A stretch of DNA of 64,000 bases, taken from CAWBOV01 sp963790525 (GTDB lineage Bacteria; Actinomycetota; Actinomycetes; Mycobacteriales; Jatrophihabitantaceae). The number at the start of each line of letters is the position of its first letter. The stretch's first letter is position 1. The notes under the pieces were generated by a model. The model saw nothing but the letters and a program-made list of their open reading frames with translations. It ran no database searches and was not told where the DNA came from. The DNA lies in NCBI GenBank assembly GCA_963790525.1, contig CAWBOV010000002.1, positions 248,001 to 312,000 of the forward strand, written 5' to 3'. Below are positions 55,637 to 64,000 of this stretch, one piece after another. The position numbers were made by a program, and so were the translations under genes.

Positions 55637-56263
55637 TCACCCTGTGAAGAGGACCTCTGCACCGGTGTCGGGTTCGACCGGACCTGTGGTGACTCCGATC
55701 AGGCACGCTTTGCCGCTGCGCGGGTCGGCCGTGATCAGGACGGCAGACACTGTCTCCCCCACCGAGGACGTTGACGTCGGAGCGCCCGAGCCGCCGGTGA
55801 CGATGTCGGGGAAGGTGCCGATCAGTTTGATGTGGAGCAACGTCCCTGAGGTGCATGGGAAACCTGTATTGGAATCGGTCAGGGTGCCGGGGTCGGCGAG
55901 GGCTGTCGCGCTGGTGACGATCCGCCCTCGGCCGCTGGATTCACTGCGAGCGATCGCATAGGCGACGGCGAATTGCTGCGGGGTGAGCGCGCGCACGTGG
56001 ACGGGTGACGGGCTGTGCGAGGGCGCCGAGGACCCGCGCGCTGACGACGCTGAGGTGCGCGAAGCCTTGCGGGCAACGGTTCCGCCCACCGCCAGGGCAA
56101 GGATCAGGACCGAGCTGGCGGCGACCGCGAACCACTTCCCGACTGCTCGGTGGGGACGAGCCCGTGCCATCAGCGTCTCGAGGGTCGGCGGGTCCGGCTC
56201 GCCCGCGATCCAGTCGGCGGCGCGCTCGCGGAGCAGGGTGTCGATTCTGTCGTCGTCATCCAT
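55637..56263 (-). CDS. Membrane anti-sigma-like protein
   Basis: ATG at 56263 overlaps the sigma stop by eight bases. DDDDRIDTLLRERAADWIAGEPDPP is a cytoplasmic head, VGKWFAVAASSVLILALAVGGTVA a single helix, then a Ser/Pro linker and an external domain with SGRGRIVTSATALAD, TGFPCTSGTLLHIKLIGTF and ACLIGVTTG. There is no zinc motif. By position it is the regulator of the sigma factor upstream, its outside part sensing a signal. Confidence 0.75.
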   Translation of the reverse strand: MDDDDRIDTLLRERAADWIAGEPDPPTLETLMARARPHRAVGKWFAVAASSVLILALAVGGTVARKASRTSASSARGSSAPSHSPSPVHVRALTPQQFAVAYAIARSESSGRGRIVTSATALADPGTLTDSNTGFPCTSGTLLHIKLIGTFPDIVTGGSGAPTSTSSVGETVSAVLITADPRSGKACLIGVTTGPVEPDTGAEVLFTG

Positions 56264-56843
56264 CGCGGTTCTCTCCCAACTCGTGACGCAGCCTGGACCG
56301 GGCATCCGACAGCGTGGACTTCACCGTCCCGGGCGCGCAGGACATGACGGCGGCGACCTCGTTCACCGGCAGCCCGATGAAGTAGTAGAGCTCGACCGCG
56401 AGCCGCTGGCGCGGACTGAGCCGATCCAGTGCCCTGTCGAGATCCATGCCCGCCTCGGCGTCGCGGGTCGGACCTCCGGAGCTGCCCAGCGCGACCAGCG
56501 ACAGGCGCGCGCTTCGACGCCGGGCTTTCCGCGCCTGGTCGGCGGTCAGGGCGAGCAGCCAGTTCCGCGCCGATCCCAGCTCCGGGTCGTACCGTGCCCG
56601 CTTGCGCCACGCCACGCTCAGCGTCTCCTGCAGGATGTCCTCCCACTCACCAGGACTGGACAGGCGCAACGCCAGCCGCGACATCGCGGGCCAGTGCGGA
56701 CGGACCCACGCGGCGAACACGCCGTCGGCGCCGAGGTCCACCGGAGCAGCGACCTCTGCCCCGGTCGCAGTCCGCGCTGTCCTCACACACGTATTTAGCC
56801 ACCGAATCGTCACCCGGTTGGGTCCCCGAGGAGACGAGTGCAC
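56256..56843 (-). CDS. ECF-family sigma factor
   Basis: 195 residues: region 2 FAAWVRPHWPAMSRLALRLSSPGEWEDILQETLSVAWRKRARYDP, LLALTADQARKARR; region 4 ALDRLSPRQRLAVELYYFIGLPVNEVAAVMSCAPGTVKSTLSDARSRLR. The start may be shorter (GTG at 56813). Overlaps the membrane anti-sigma-like gene. It probably directs transcription of itself and possibly of the ABC genes upstream on the same strand (59.6-56.9 kb). Confidence 0.9.
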   Translation of the reverse strand: MHSSPRGPNRVTIRWLNTCVRTARTATGAEVAAPVDLGADGVFAAWVRPHWPAMSRLALRLSSPGEWEDILQETLSVAWRKRARYDPELGSARNWLLALTADQARKARRRSARLSLVALGSSGGPTRDAEAGMDLDRALDRLSPRQRLAVELYYFIGLPVNEVAAVMSCAPGTVKSTLSDARSRLRHELGENRDG

Positions 56844-56921
56844 GATTCACCCCCGTGAGGGTGGTCGATGGTGCCCTCGTTGCCGAGACGGCTCCCGCTT
56901 CTGAGGGCCGCGGTTCAGCGA

Positions 56922-57545
56922 CTAGGTGGCGTCCTGGCGCAGGTAGAAGGTCGATGCGAGCCAGAGTCCGAGTACGAGCCACAGGAGCGCTTGACCAGTC
57001 GCGCCAGGATGACCGTCGGGGAGGGCCGGCCAGGCCCACGCTTGCACGTTGCCGCCTTGCTCTCCTCCGACGACTGAGATGGTGGCATAGAGCAGCGGCA
57101 GGACCCATGCCAGCAGGGCACCGACCAGGACGGCGCCAACCAGGGCCATACCGACGAAGCCGACCAGGTTGCGTACTGCCGCCGCGGCGCTGTAGCCACC
57201 GGTGAGGTTGCCAGCCGCGAACGACGTCGCCGCCATCGATGCGCCGAGAAGTGTCAACAGGGTCGTGAGCACTATCGGCCGCAGATTGCGGCGCGTCTGC
57301 TGGTCCCACTTGCGCGTCGCCGAGGCCGTGCACAATCCGATCAGACTGGCGTCAATGACGGGGACGAACATCAGCCACGGAACTGACAGGCTGTCGGTCA
57401 GGCGAAAGCGCACAGCGCTCGTGCCGACCGCCCGTGCGACAAGTCCGACGGCCACGATGGCGGCCAGGAGGTAATGCGCGCGGTGGGCTCGCACGAACAG
57501 CCACAAGCTCACGGGCGACCGACGTCGGCGCGGGTGAGCGAACAC
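56922..57545 (-). CDS. Polytopic membrane protein (ABC-associated)
   Basis: 207 residues, five to six helices: YLLAAIVAVGLVARAVG, WLMFVPVIDASLIGLC, PIVLTTLLTLLGASMAA, LVGFVGMALVGAVLVGALLAWVLPLLYA, LLWLVLGLWLAST. It overlaps the end of the gene for the 436-residue membrane protein by 37 bases, so it is co-translated with it. Likely a permease subunit of the ABC system. Confidence 0.75.
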   Translation of the reverse strand: MFAHPRRRRSPVSLWLFVRAHRAHYLLAAIVAVGLVARAVGTSAVRFRLTDSLSVPWLMFVPVIDASLIGLCTASATRKWDQQTRRNLRPIVLTTLLTLLGASMAATSFAAGNLTGGYSAAAAVRNLVGFVGMALVGAVLVGALLAWVLPLLYATISVVGGEQGGNVQAWAWPALPDGHPGATGQALLWLVLGLWLASTFYLRQDAT

Positions 57546-58819
57546 GTCTCGATCTGCTGACGGTCACGCGTGAGCAATGTGCGGAAGGACCCGTCCGTGG
57601 TCGACGTGATAGTCGTGATCGCGCTGTTCAGAGCAGAGTCGGTGCTGAAGGCCGATCGGGCGATGGTGCGGCCGTAGGCGATTCTGTCGCCGAGCGCCGC
57701 AATCAGCGTCGGCCCGTCCTTGGATGTGCCTGCCAGGGGTGCGCCGACGCGGTTGAAGCATGCCGCGCGCTGGCTGATGGCGTTGTGCGCGAGCTCTTGG
57801 CGGGCTTCCTCGAGCGCGCCGGTGCTGCGGTCGTCGAGTCCGAATCCGACGGCTGTGGCGGAGGGGGTGCTACCGGCGCCTCGAGGTCGCTGTTCGACAC
57901 GAGTGATCGCAAAAGGCGTGCCGGCCAGGATTTCGACAACGCCGGCGAACAGCCCGCGAAGTTGTTTCTCGGCGTTCCGTGTCGCCGGATGAACGCAGAT
58001 TTCTGGATCTCGGCCTTCGCAGGAGAAGGCAATCTGCACGGCGCTCGCGTTGCTTTGGCCGTGGAAGGTTGCGAGCCCGATCGAGCTGCCGACGACAGCC
58101 ACCAGTGCGAACCCGGCGGCCAGCAGCGTCCGACGCGTGGGTCGAGTCCGCACCGCCCAGCCGGCAGCGACGGCAATCGCGACGCTGGCATAGAAGGCCA
58201 ATTCGACCAGGCTGGCGGACGCGCGGGTGATGTCGTAGAAGTCGAACCCGTCGAGGTTGACCGGCAGGAACAGCGCCGCCGCCTGTGAGTTCGGAGCGGA
58301 GTCGACAACGGCAACCAGACTGAACGAAGCAGCGGCGACGAACGGTGCGGTCAGGGCATAGGGGATCAGCCGTCCGACGTAGTAGCCGATAACCACTTGT
58401 GCCAGGATGCCTCCAGCGCTGGCGAATACCCGAGCGAGGTCAGGACCGGACCAGGTGGCTTGTATCCACGTAGGTACGAAGCAGACCAGTAGGACGACCA
58501 GGTAGGCCAACGCCGTCCACAGAAGCAACGAAGCGCACTCCAATGCGCTGGCCCGCAGCCTTCCCGTCGCCGTCGAGTCCTCGGCCCAGAAGGTGCCACG
58601 GCGTTTCGCCCGGCCGCCGGCGAAGGCGCTGACCCCGATCGCGATCGGGCCCATGACGAGCCCGAGGTTGGACAGAAGCATGACTGCGTCGGGCCAGTCC
58701 TGGGTGTTGCCACTCAGTCGTGTCGCGGCGGCGGCGAGCGCTGCGACAGCAACGATCAGTCCGAGCCACTTGCCATAGCCGCGCAGTGACTCGACGCCGA
58801 CAAGGCCAGAAGCAGCCAT
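57509..58819 (-). CDS. Membrane protein with large external domain (ABC permease-like)
   Basis: 436 residues. The first about 240 carry six or more helices (WLGLIVAVAALAAAATRL, GPIAIGVSAFAGGRAKRRG, LLLWTALAYLVVLLVCFVP, AQVVIGYYVGRLIPYA, TLLAAGFALVAVVGSSIG). After this, an external domain of about 180 residues holds FSCEGRDPEICVHPATRNAE and TPFAITRVEQRP, AACFNRVGAP, IETCSLTRAD. The C-x-HPA...TRVEQ pattern recurs in ABC-associated membrane proteins of actinomycetes (I recall it as DUF7224-like). One base separates it from the ATPase gene. Confidence 0.75.
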   Translation of the reverse strand: MAASGLVGVESLRGYGKWLGLIVAVAALAAAATRLSGNTQDWPDAVMLLSNLGLVMGPIAIGVSAFAGGRAKRRGTFWAEDSTATGRLRASALECASLLLWTALAYLVVLLVCFVPTWIQATWSGPDLARVFASAGGILAQVVIGYYVGRLIPYALTAPFVAAASFSLVAVVDSAPNSQAAALFLPVNLDGFDFYDITRASASLVELAFYASVAIAVAAGWAVRTRPTRRTLLAAGFALVAVVGSSIGLATFHGQSNASAVQIAFSCEGRDPEICVHPATRNAEKQLRGLFAGVVEILAGTPFAITRVEQRPRGAGSTPSATAVGFGLDDRSTGALEEARQELAHNAISQRAACFNRVGAPLAGTSKDGPTLIAALGDRIAYGRTIARSAFSTDSALNSAITTITSTTDGSFRTLLTRDRQQIETCSLTRADVGRP

Positions 58820-58820
58820 C

Positions 58821-59639
58821 TCAGCCGCCCCCGCGCTGCCGCATCAGCGCAAGGTAGGCCTGCGTGACGGTCGATACGGGCGACGCCGACGCGAGTGCGC
58901 AGGTCTCGATCAGCGCGCTTGGTGTGCCGGAATAGAGCAGTTCACCCTTGTCGATGATGAGGACGGCCGCAGCGAAGTCTTCGACGTCCTCGGCGAGATG
59001 GGTGGACAACAGCGTGGACGTGGCAGGAGCCAGCCGAGTGAGGACGCGTTGCAGTTCGATGCGTTGCACCGGGTCGAGCCCGGCGGCCGGCTCGTCGAGC
59101 AGGAGCAGCTCCGGCTGGGCGACAAGCGCAGCCGCGATGCCGGCTCGTTGGATCATGCCTCCCGACAAGGTGCGCATCTTGTCGTCGCGACGTTCCCACA
59201 GGCCGACCGACTTGATCGACTCGTCTGATTGCGACCGGCGAAGGTTCTTGGGCACTTGTTGCAACCAGGCCACGTAGCGCACGAACTCCGAGACGGTGTA
59301 GCTCCTGAGATAGCCGAACGATTGTGGGAGCAAAGACGAACGGACCTCTCGGGCAGCATCGTCGCCAGCCGCCTCCCGGTGTCGATCGCGGTCCGAGGAC
59401 ACGACCGCCGAAGCCACGGTGATGCTCCCGGCGCGGGGAGCGCGGACGCCAGCGATCAGATTGAGCAACGTGCTCTTGCCGGCCCCGTTCGGCCCCAACA
59501 AGACGGTGATGCCGTGCGGGATGTCGAGTGACAGCGCGTCGAAAACCGTGCGGCGCCGATAGCCGTCGTTGACGTCGCGCAGCGTGACCAGTGGCGGGTG
59601 GGTCACGACCTCTTCGGGATTGCCAACCTCATCGGCCAC
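58821..59639 (-). CDS. ABC transporter ATP-binding protein
   Basis: I take the GTG at 59639 (AAAGGA ten bases upstream); ATG 59675 is possible. Walker A GPNGAGKST (49-57), Q loop SLLPQ (102-106), signature LSGGM (158-162), Walker B ELLLLDEP (177-184), H loop LLSTHLAEDVED. About 272 residues. It heads an operon of ATPase and two membrane proteins; the ECF sigma operon follows 79 bases after the last gene. Substrate unknown. Confidence 0.92.
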   Translation of the reverse strand: MADEVGNPEEVVTHPPLVTLRDVNDGYRRRTVFDALSLDIPHGITVLLGPNGAGKSTLLNLIAGVRAPRAGSITVASAVVSSDRDRHREAAGDDAAREVRSSLLPQSFGYLRSYTVSEFVRYVAWLQQVPKNLRRSQSDESIKSVGLWERRDDKMRTLSGGMIQRAGIAAALVAQPELLLLDEPAAGLDPVQRIELQRVLTRLAPATSTLLSTHLAEDVEDFAAAVLIIDKGELLYSGTPSALIETCALASASPVSTVTQAYLALMRQRGGG

Positions 59640-59924
59640 GCCATCCGCGTCCTTTCTGCATATGACCGTAGGCATGTACCGGCTCGGCCGCCTGACCCGG
59701 ACTCTTCCCGCAGTAAAGCCCCAAGTCAACCCTTTCATGCCGAATATTGCCAAGTCTTCTGAATAGGGCGTATCAGCCCGCAGCGAACGGCCTTTACGTG
59801 TGAGAGCCCGTTACGGCCCCGGCGTCCCTGCCGTCGACACGGCAATTCCCGCCTGCAACCTGACTGGCCGCCAGGGCCACAATCTGATCACCACTGCCGG
59901 ATCCGGAGAGGACACCGCCACCGC

Positions 59925-60965
59925 ATGACATCGCCACTCGCCCTGCCACCGTCGCGCATCCCCGACCCCGGCCAGGCCCCGCCGATCCGCTGGGGTGTGC
60001 TCGCGCCGGGCTGGATCGCCGGCCAGTTCACCCACGCCCTGCACCTGCACACCCGCTCACGCGTCGTCGCGCTCGGATCCACGTCGCAGGAACGTGCCGA
60101 CGAGTTCGCTGCCCAGCACGGCGTGCCACGCGCCTACAACTCCTACGAGCGGCTGGTCGCCGACCCCGACGTCGACGCCGTGTACGTCGCCTCCCCACAC
60201 AGCCACCACCACACCCACGGCATGCTCGCCCTGACCGCGGGCAAGCCGGTCCTGATGGAGAAGGCGTTCACCCAGAACGCCGCCCAGGCCGCCGAGCTCA
60301 TCGGCACCGCGCGCGGCCGGGGACTGCTGCTGATGGAGGCGATGTGGACGCGGTTCCTGCCGCACATCGACGTGATCCGCCAGGTACTCGCCGACGGCAC
60401 CCTCGGCGCCATCCAGACAGTGATCAGTGACCACGGGCAGTACTTCGACATCCCGCCGACCCACCGACTGCTGAACCCGGACCTGGCCGGCGGCGCGCTG
60501 CTGGACCTCGGCGTGTACCCCGTGTCGTTCACGTCGTTCGTGCTCGGCGCGCCGGACGCGGTCGTCGCGACCGCCACGATGACCGATACCGGAGTGGACG
60601 GCCAGGTCTCGGCGATCCTGCGGACGGGAGCCGCTCACGGGATCGTCTCGGCCAACCAGTTCGCCAAGACACCGACGACCGCGACGATCGCCGGAACCCG
60701 CGGCCGGATCGAGATCGACGGCGACTTCTACCAGCCCACCACCGCGCGGTTCATCACCGGCGACGACGACACCGCGGAAGCCGGACCCGGCCCGCTCGCC
60801 GGTCACGAAGGCCTCGCCTACCAGGCGGCACACTTCGCCGACCTCCTCACCGCCGGCCGCACCGAGTCACCGCTGCTTCCGCTGGACGAGTCCCTTGCGA
60901 TCATGCAGACGATGGACGAGACCCGGCGCCAGATCGGGCTGGTCTACCCGAACGAACGCCCCTAG
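59925..60965 (+). CDS. Gfo/Idh/MocA-family oxidoreductase
   Basis: 346 residues: dinucleotide-fold IRWGVLAPGWIAGQFTHAL, DVDAVYVASPHSHHHTHGMLAL, VLMEKAFTQNAAQAAEL (EKAF in place of the usual EKP), LLLMEAMWTRFLPH, and GGALLDLGVYPVSF with catalytic-type Asp in the GFO_IDH_MocA_C domain. It resembles the trans-1,2-dihydrobenzene-1,2-diol or sugar dehydrogenase group. It is the first of three genes probably transcribed together. Confidence 0.93.
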   Translation: MTSPLALPPSRIPDPGQAPPIRWGVLAPGWIAGQFTHALHLHTRSRVVALGSTSQERADEFAAQHGVPRAYNSYERLVADPDVDAVYVASPHSHHHTHGMLALTAGKPVLMEKAFTQNAAQAAELIGTARGRGLLLMEAMWTRFLPHIDVIRQVLADGTLGAIQTVISDHGQYFDIPPTHRLLNPDLAGGALLDLGVYPVSFTSFVLGAPDAVVATATMTDTGVDGQVSAILRTGAAHGIVSANQFAKTPTTATIAGTRGRIEIDGDFYQPTTARFITGDDDTAEAGPGPLAGHEGLAYQAAHFADLLTAGRTESPLLPLDESLAIMQTMDETRRQIGLVYPNERP

Positions 60966-60993
60966 CCGGGTCGACGAAAGCGCAGGCACCGCA

Positions 60994-61455
60994 GTGAACG
61001 ACGACGACATCCCACAACTGCACCGTTTCTCCTACGACGACGCCTGGCGGGTCGGCACCGGCCTGGTCGAACAGTGCCGCGCCGATGGGCACGCGGTGAC
61101 GATCGGAATCTGGCTGGGCGACCAACGCGTCTTCCACGCCGCCCGGCCCGGGACCAGCGCCGACAACGACGGCTGGCTGGAGCGCAAAGCCCGGATCGTC
61201 CGCCGGTTCCGCGCCTCGTCGCTGGAGGTCTCGCGCCATTACGTCGACGCCGCGGCCGGCGGATCCGACGCCTTCCTGACCGCGTTCGGGCTGTCCGCCG
61301 CCGACTACTTCCCCGCGGGCGGCGCGGTGCCGATCTTCGTCCAGGACCACTTCGTCGGCGTCATCGCCGTCTCCGGGCTCACTTCCGAACAGGATCACGA
61401 GCTCGCCGTCGACGCCCTCCGCGGTGCTGCCGGACCCGCCGGGGACGACCGGTGA
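60994..61455 (+). CDS. UPF0303/heme-degrading domain-like protein
   Basis: GTG at 60994. RFSYDDAWRVGTGLVEQC, HAVTIGIWLGDQRVFHAARPGTSADNDGWLERKARIVRRF and GGAVPIFVQDHFVGVIAVSGLTSEQDHEL define UPF0303 (YbgI/YBR137-like), a small GlcG/HbpS-related fold of about 155 residues. Overlaps the following gene by GTGA. Confidence 0.85.
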   Translation: MNDDDIPQLHRFSYDDAWRVGTGLVEQCRADGHAVTIGIWLGDQRVFHAARPGTSADNDGWLERKARIVRRFRASSLEVSRHYVDAAAGGSDAFLTAFGLSAADYFPAGGAVPIFVQDHFVGVIAVSGLTSEQDHELAVDALRGAAGPAGDDR

Positions 61456-62370
61456 CCGGCGCTCGGGAGCTGCTTCCCACCCGGACCCTCCGGCCGGGGC
61501 AGCAGTCGCACGTGTGGATCGCCGACCTCGCCGGCGCCGCCACCCTCGTCCACACCGACGACCGGCTCCTCCTCGAAGCGCCGAACTGGGCGCCGGACGG
61601 CGAGGCGCTCCTCCTCAACGCGGACGGGCGGCTCTGGCGGCTCGAACTCACCGGCGACCGATCGCTCAGCGTCGTCGACATCGACGCGCTACCGCCGATC
61701 AACAACGACCACGTCCTCCACCCGACCGAGCCGGTGATCTACCTGTCCGCCAACGACGGCGAGATCTACCGCGCGCCGGTCCGCGGCGGCACCGCGCAGC
61801 CCGTCACCGACGACCCCACCCGCTACCACTTCCTGCACGGCATCAGCCCGGACGGGGCGACCCTCGCCTATGTCGACCTGCCCCGCGACGGCTCGAGTGC
61901 CACCGGACGGCTGGCACTGATGAGCACCGACGGCGGTCCACCTCGCTACCCCGACGCGGGAAGCGGCCACCTCGACGGTCCCGAGTACTCGCCCGACGGC
62001 CGCTGGATCCACCTCAACACCGAGCACTTCGGCACCGCGCCCGGGCACGCCCAGATCGCGCGGCTACCCGCCGCCGGTGGTGGCCTCGAGCAGCTCGTCC
62101 ACTCCGACACCGTCGACTGGTTCCCTCACCTCTCCCCCGACGGCGCGCACGCCACCTACCTCAGCTTTCCCGCCGGCACCCTCGGCCACCCCGCGGACCT
62201 TTCGATCGTCGTGCACCTCGTGCAACACCGCGGACTGGAGCCGGCCGATCGCACGGATCCCCCTCCCCGGCGGCCAGGGAACGATCAACGTCAACAGCTG
62301 GGCTCCGGACAGCCGACGCTTCGCCTACGTCAGCTACCCGCTCCCCGACACGGCGCTAACGGATCCGTAA
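61452..62370 (+). CDS. PD40/TolB-like beta-propeller protein, one frame break
   Basis: GTG at 61452 overlaps the previous stop. The blades read HVWIADLAGAATLVHTDDRL, PNWAPDGEALLLNADGRLWR, GEIYRAPVRGG, GISPDGATLAYVDLPRDG, GPEYSPDGRWIHLNTEHFG, PHLSPDGAHATYLSFPAG. Near 62225 the frame moves and the last blade, IARIPLPGGQGTINVNSWAPDSRRFAYVSYP, follows. About 305 residues without a signal peptide, so cytoplasmic; perhaps a binding partner of the oxidoreductase. Function not known. Confidence 0.82.
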
Positions 62371-62388
62371 CGACATGCGGTCGGACGC

Positions 62389-62441
62389 ATCAGGTCGCGG
62401 GCTGCTGCTGTCCTCACGATGTCAGCACGAGCTGACCTGAT
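62389..62441. promoter_or_regulatory. Nested inverted repeat in the leader of the secreted-protein gene
   Basis: ATCAGGTC (62389-62396) pairs with GACCTGAT (62434-62441), and inside it TGCTG pairs with CAGCA. The element ends 13 bases before the ATG at 62455, and the 3' arm runs into the GGGGAGAA ribosome site region. It could be a regulator site or an RNA stem that affects initiation. Confidence 0.35.
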
Positions 62442-62454
62442 CGGGGAGAAATCG

Positions 62455-63219
62455 ATGACCGTAGTCCGTACCCGCCTCGCTGCGCTGGCCGCAGCCGGCG
62501 CGCTGACCACCGTCGGCCTCGCGGCCACCGCCGCGTCGGCCTCGGCCGGGCCCGTTCCGCAGTGCGGCAACACGTCGTTGGCCGTGACGCGGACCTTCAC
62601 GCAGGGCGGCGCCGGCCACGGCTGGATGGCACTGATCTACCGCAACGTCACGAGTCGCAGCTGCACCGTGTACGGCTACCCGGGTCTGGACGCGATCAGC
62701 AGCACCGGACACGTTCTCGCCCACGCCACCCGCACGCTGTCCGGCTACGGCAGCGGAGGCCACCTGTCCACCGTGACGATCCCGCCGGGCGGCTACGCCT
62801 CGGCAGGGGTGGAGTGGCTCAACTTCAACCCGAAGACCAGCGGCCCGTGCCCGTTCTCCACGACGGTGAACACGATCGTCCCGAACACCACCACGGTCCA
62901 CCACCTGCGGGTGGCGGTCAGCGCATGCGACCTGCAGATCCACCCGACCGTCGCAGGCACGCCCCAGTACCCGGACTTCGGGCCGGCGCAGGAGTACTGG
63001 ATCGCCGGTTCGAAGGTGATCGCGGTGGATACGAACCTCTACCTCACCAAGGCCGAGAACTGGTTGAAGGTCGCCAAGGTCTACCCTACCCAGGTGGCTC
63101 AGCTGGCCCAGCTGATCGCGCTGCCGCTGACCGGCCTCACGCCCGGGCAGATCAAGACGGCGCACGCCGACATCACGGCGTTGAACGAGTTCTTCGGCAC
63201 GCCGGGCCTGTACTTCTGA
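62455..63219 (+). CDS. Secreted DUF4232-like protein
   Basis: ATG at 62455: MTVVRTRLAALAAAGALTTVGLAATAASASAG is a Sec signal. The mature domain begins VPQCGNTSLAVTRTFTQGGAGHGWMALIYRNVTSRSCTVYGYPGL, the C...GAAG...L.NVT...C...G.P pattern of DUF4232, with IPPGGYASAGVEW and SACDLQIHPTV completing the cysteine pairs. A C-terminal helical part follows. Exported; role unknown. Confidence 0.85.
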   Translation: MTVVRTRLAALAAAGALTTVGLAATAASASAGPVPQCGNTSLAVTRTFTQGGAGHGWMALIYRNVTSRSCTVYGYPGLDAISSTGHVLAHATRTLSGYGSGGHLSTVTIPPGGYASAGVEWLNFNPKTSGPCPFSTTVNTIVPNTTTVHHLRVAVSACDLQIHPTVAGTPQYPDFGPAQEYWIAGSKVIAVDTNLYLTKAENWLKVAKVYPTQVAQLAQLIALPLTGLTPGQIKTAHADITALNEFFGTPGLYF

Positions 63220-63242
63220 GCATCCGTCCGGTCTGACCGGCT

Positions 63243-63265
63243 CGGCCCCGGCGTCGTCGGGGCCG
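63243..63265. terminator. GC hairpin after the secreted-protein gene
   Basis: CGGCCCCG-gcgtcgt-CGGGGCCG, an 8-bp perfect stem starting 23 bases after the stop at 63219, also downstream of the convergent minus gene. Confidence 0.75.
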
Positions 63266-63360
63266 GGCCGCTCATGCCGAGGTTCAGATCCCCACCAGCC
63301 TGATCTCCCGCCACCCTCATCCATGCGGTCAGCGCGCTCACCCTGAACGGGCGCCAACTG

Positions 63361-64000
63361 TCAGGCGGTGAGCGAGATGTCGATCGGGTTGAAGGACAAC
63401 CCCGGTGTGACGGTGAGGTGGGCGGTATCACCTTGCGTGGTCGTCAGGCAGGTCTGGCTCGCGCCATCGGCGGCACACACGGTGTAACTTCCCGGCGGAA
63501 TGTGGGCGACGCGGTAGATGCCTGTGGCCGACGATGTCGCGGTGAGCTGCCGGCCACCCGCGTCGGTGATTGTCACCACCACGCCCGCCTTTCCGACCCC
63601 ACCCGATGTGACGGTGCCGGTCATGACCCCGCCCTCCTTCACGTGGATGTCGAGGTGGCGAACGGTCTGGCCGATGACAACGTCCACATCTGTGGCGGCG
63701 CCGTCCGAGGACGTCGAGTAGCAGGCTGGTAAGTCGGTCAGGTTGGTGCTGGTGACGCAGATCTGGGTCGGACCTGCCGGGACGCCGCCAGACGCGTACG
63801 CCCCTTCGGGCCATGTCGCCATGGAGCGCACCGTCGTACCGTGCTGCAGGGCTTTCACCGTCAGGGACGAGTAGGCGCCGGAATCAGACGTGACTGTGCC
63901 GACGACTGCAGCTCCAGGCGACAGTCGGGGATTGATGACCTTGATAGCTCCTGCTCCCACAGCGAGGGGCGTGGCTGTTGCTTGGCCTTCGTTGTTGTAA
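63361..64000 (-). CDS. Repeat protein with carboxypeptidase-regulatory-like domains, 3' part (runs off right edge)
   Basis: The frame is open to the window edge and reads YNNEGQATATPLAVGAGAIKV at its start, with no convincing start codon, so it continues upstream. VVGTVTSDSGAYSSLTVKAL, TGTVTSGGVGKAGVVVTITD, ATSSATGIYRVAHIPPGSYTVCAADG, LDIHVKEGGVMTG are tandem CarboxypepD_reg-type domains, about 90 residues each, with YNN...A..L linkers. Cysteines in QICVTS, PACYST, YTVCAAD and QTCLTT may pair. Probably a secreted surface protein; the signal peptide is not in the window. Confidence 0.78.
   Translation of the reverse strand, partial: YNNEGQATATPLAVGAGAIKVINPRLSPGAAVVGTVTSDSGAYSSLTVKALQHGTTVRSMATWPEGAYASGGVPAGPTQICVTSTNLTDLPACYSTSSDGAATDVDVVIGQTVRHLDIHVKEGGVMTGTVTSGGVGKAGVVVTITDAGGRQLTATSSATGIYRVAHIPPGSYTVCAADGASQTCLTTTQGDTAHLTVTPGLSFNPIDISLTA

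Noticed and set aside
57434..58288. 284-residue plus-strand frame
   Set aside because: Antisense to the ABC membrane proteins, with no recognisable content.

Overview
The window is high-G+C DNA, densely coded on both strands, with many GTG starts and ATGA/GTGA overlaps. It looks chromosomal and actinobacterial: a mycothiol-dependent maleylpyruvate isomerase-type enzyme, GAF-ANTAR, LytS/LytTR and NarL-type regulators, DUF427 and DUF4288 proteins, and a questin-oxidase-like protein all fit a soil actinomycete. Genus cannot be fixed from sequence alone. I see no rRNA, tRNA, CRISPR array, integrase or transposase.

1-5 kb: an operon on the minus strand (acyl-CoA dehydrogenase-like, PIG-L deacetylase, family 2 glycosyltransferase) faces a GAF-ANTAR regulator and a large membrane protein. 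5-8.5 kb: a TetR/oxidoreductase pair diverges from an alpha/beta hydrolase and an SDR. 8.5-16.3 kb: an acetate module runs on the plus strand: two small membrane proteins, LytS-type kinase, LytTR regulator, small DUF485-like partner, ActP-type symporter, SatP-type channel and acetyl-CoA synthetase. The sequence of this part is riddled with single-base frameshifts. 16.3-24 kb: a VOC protein, a MarR/epimerase divergent pair with a clear palindromic operator, an ABC-2 permease, and a two-component system divergent from an ABC exporter.

24-32.9 kb and 43-53 kb hold mostly small orphan genes: lipoproteins, secreted proteins and small membrane proteins, several of them paralogous to each other inside the window. 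Between them, 33-43 kb carries ordinary enzymes and regulators (SDR/XRE pair, NmrA/TetR pair with two matching palindromes, a secreted beta-propeller, an ECF sigma/zinc-finger/DUF427 operon, peroxiredoxin, questin-oxidase-like enzyme, a serpin).

53-64 kb: GNAT, methionine aminopeptidase, a DHFR-like reductase, then a minus-strand operon that encodes its own ECF sigma factor and membrane anti-sigma-like protein followed, in a second transcriptional block, by an ABC ATPase and two membrane proteins. The end has a Gfo/Idh oxidoreductase, a UPF0303 protein, a PD40-type propeller, a secreted DUF4232-like protein and the 3' part of a repeat protein that leaves the window.

Frame breaks between about 0.8 and 23 kb nearly always sit inside genes whose protein reads on correctly in the next frame, so I annotate those genes across the break and treat the breaks as probable sequence errors.
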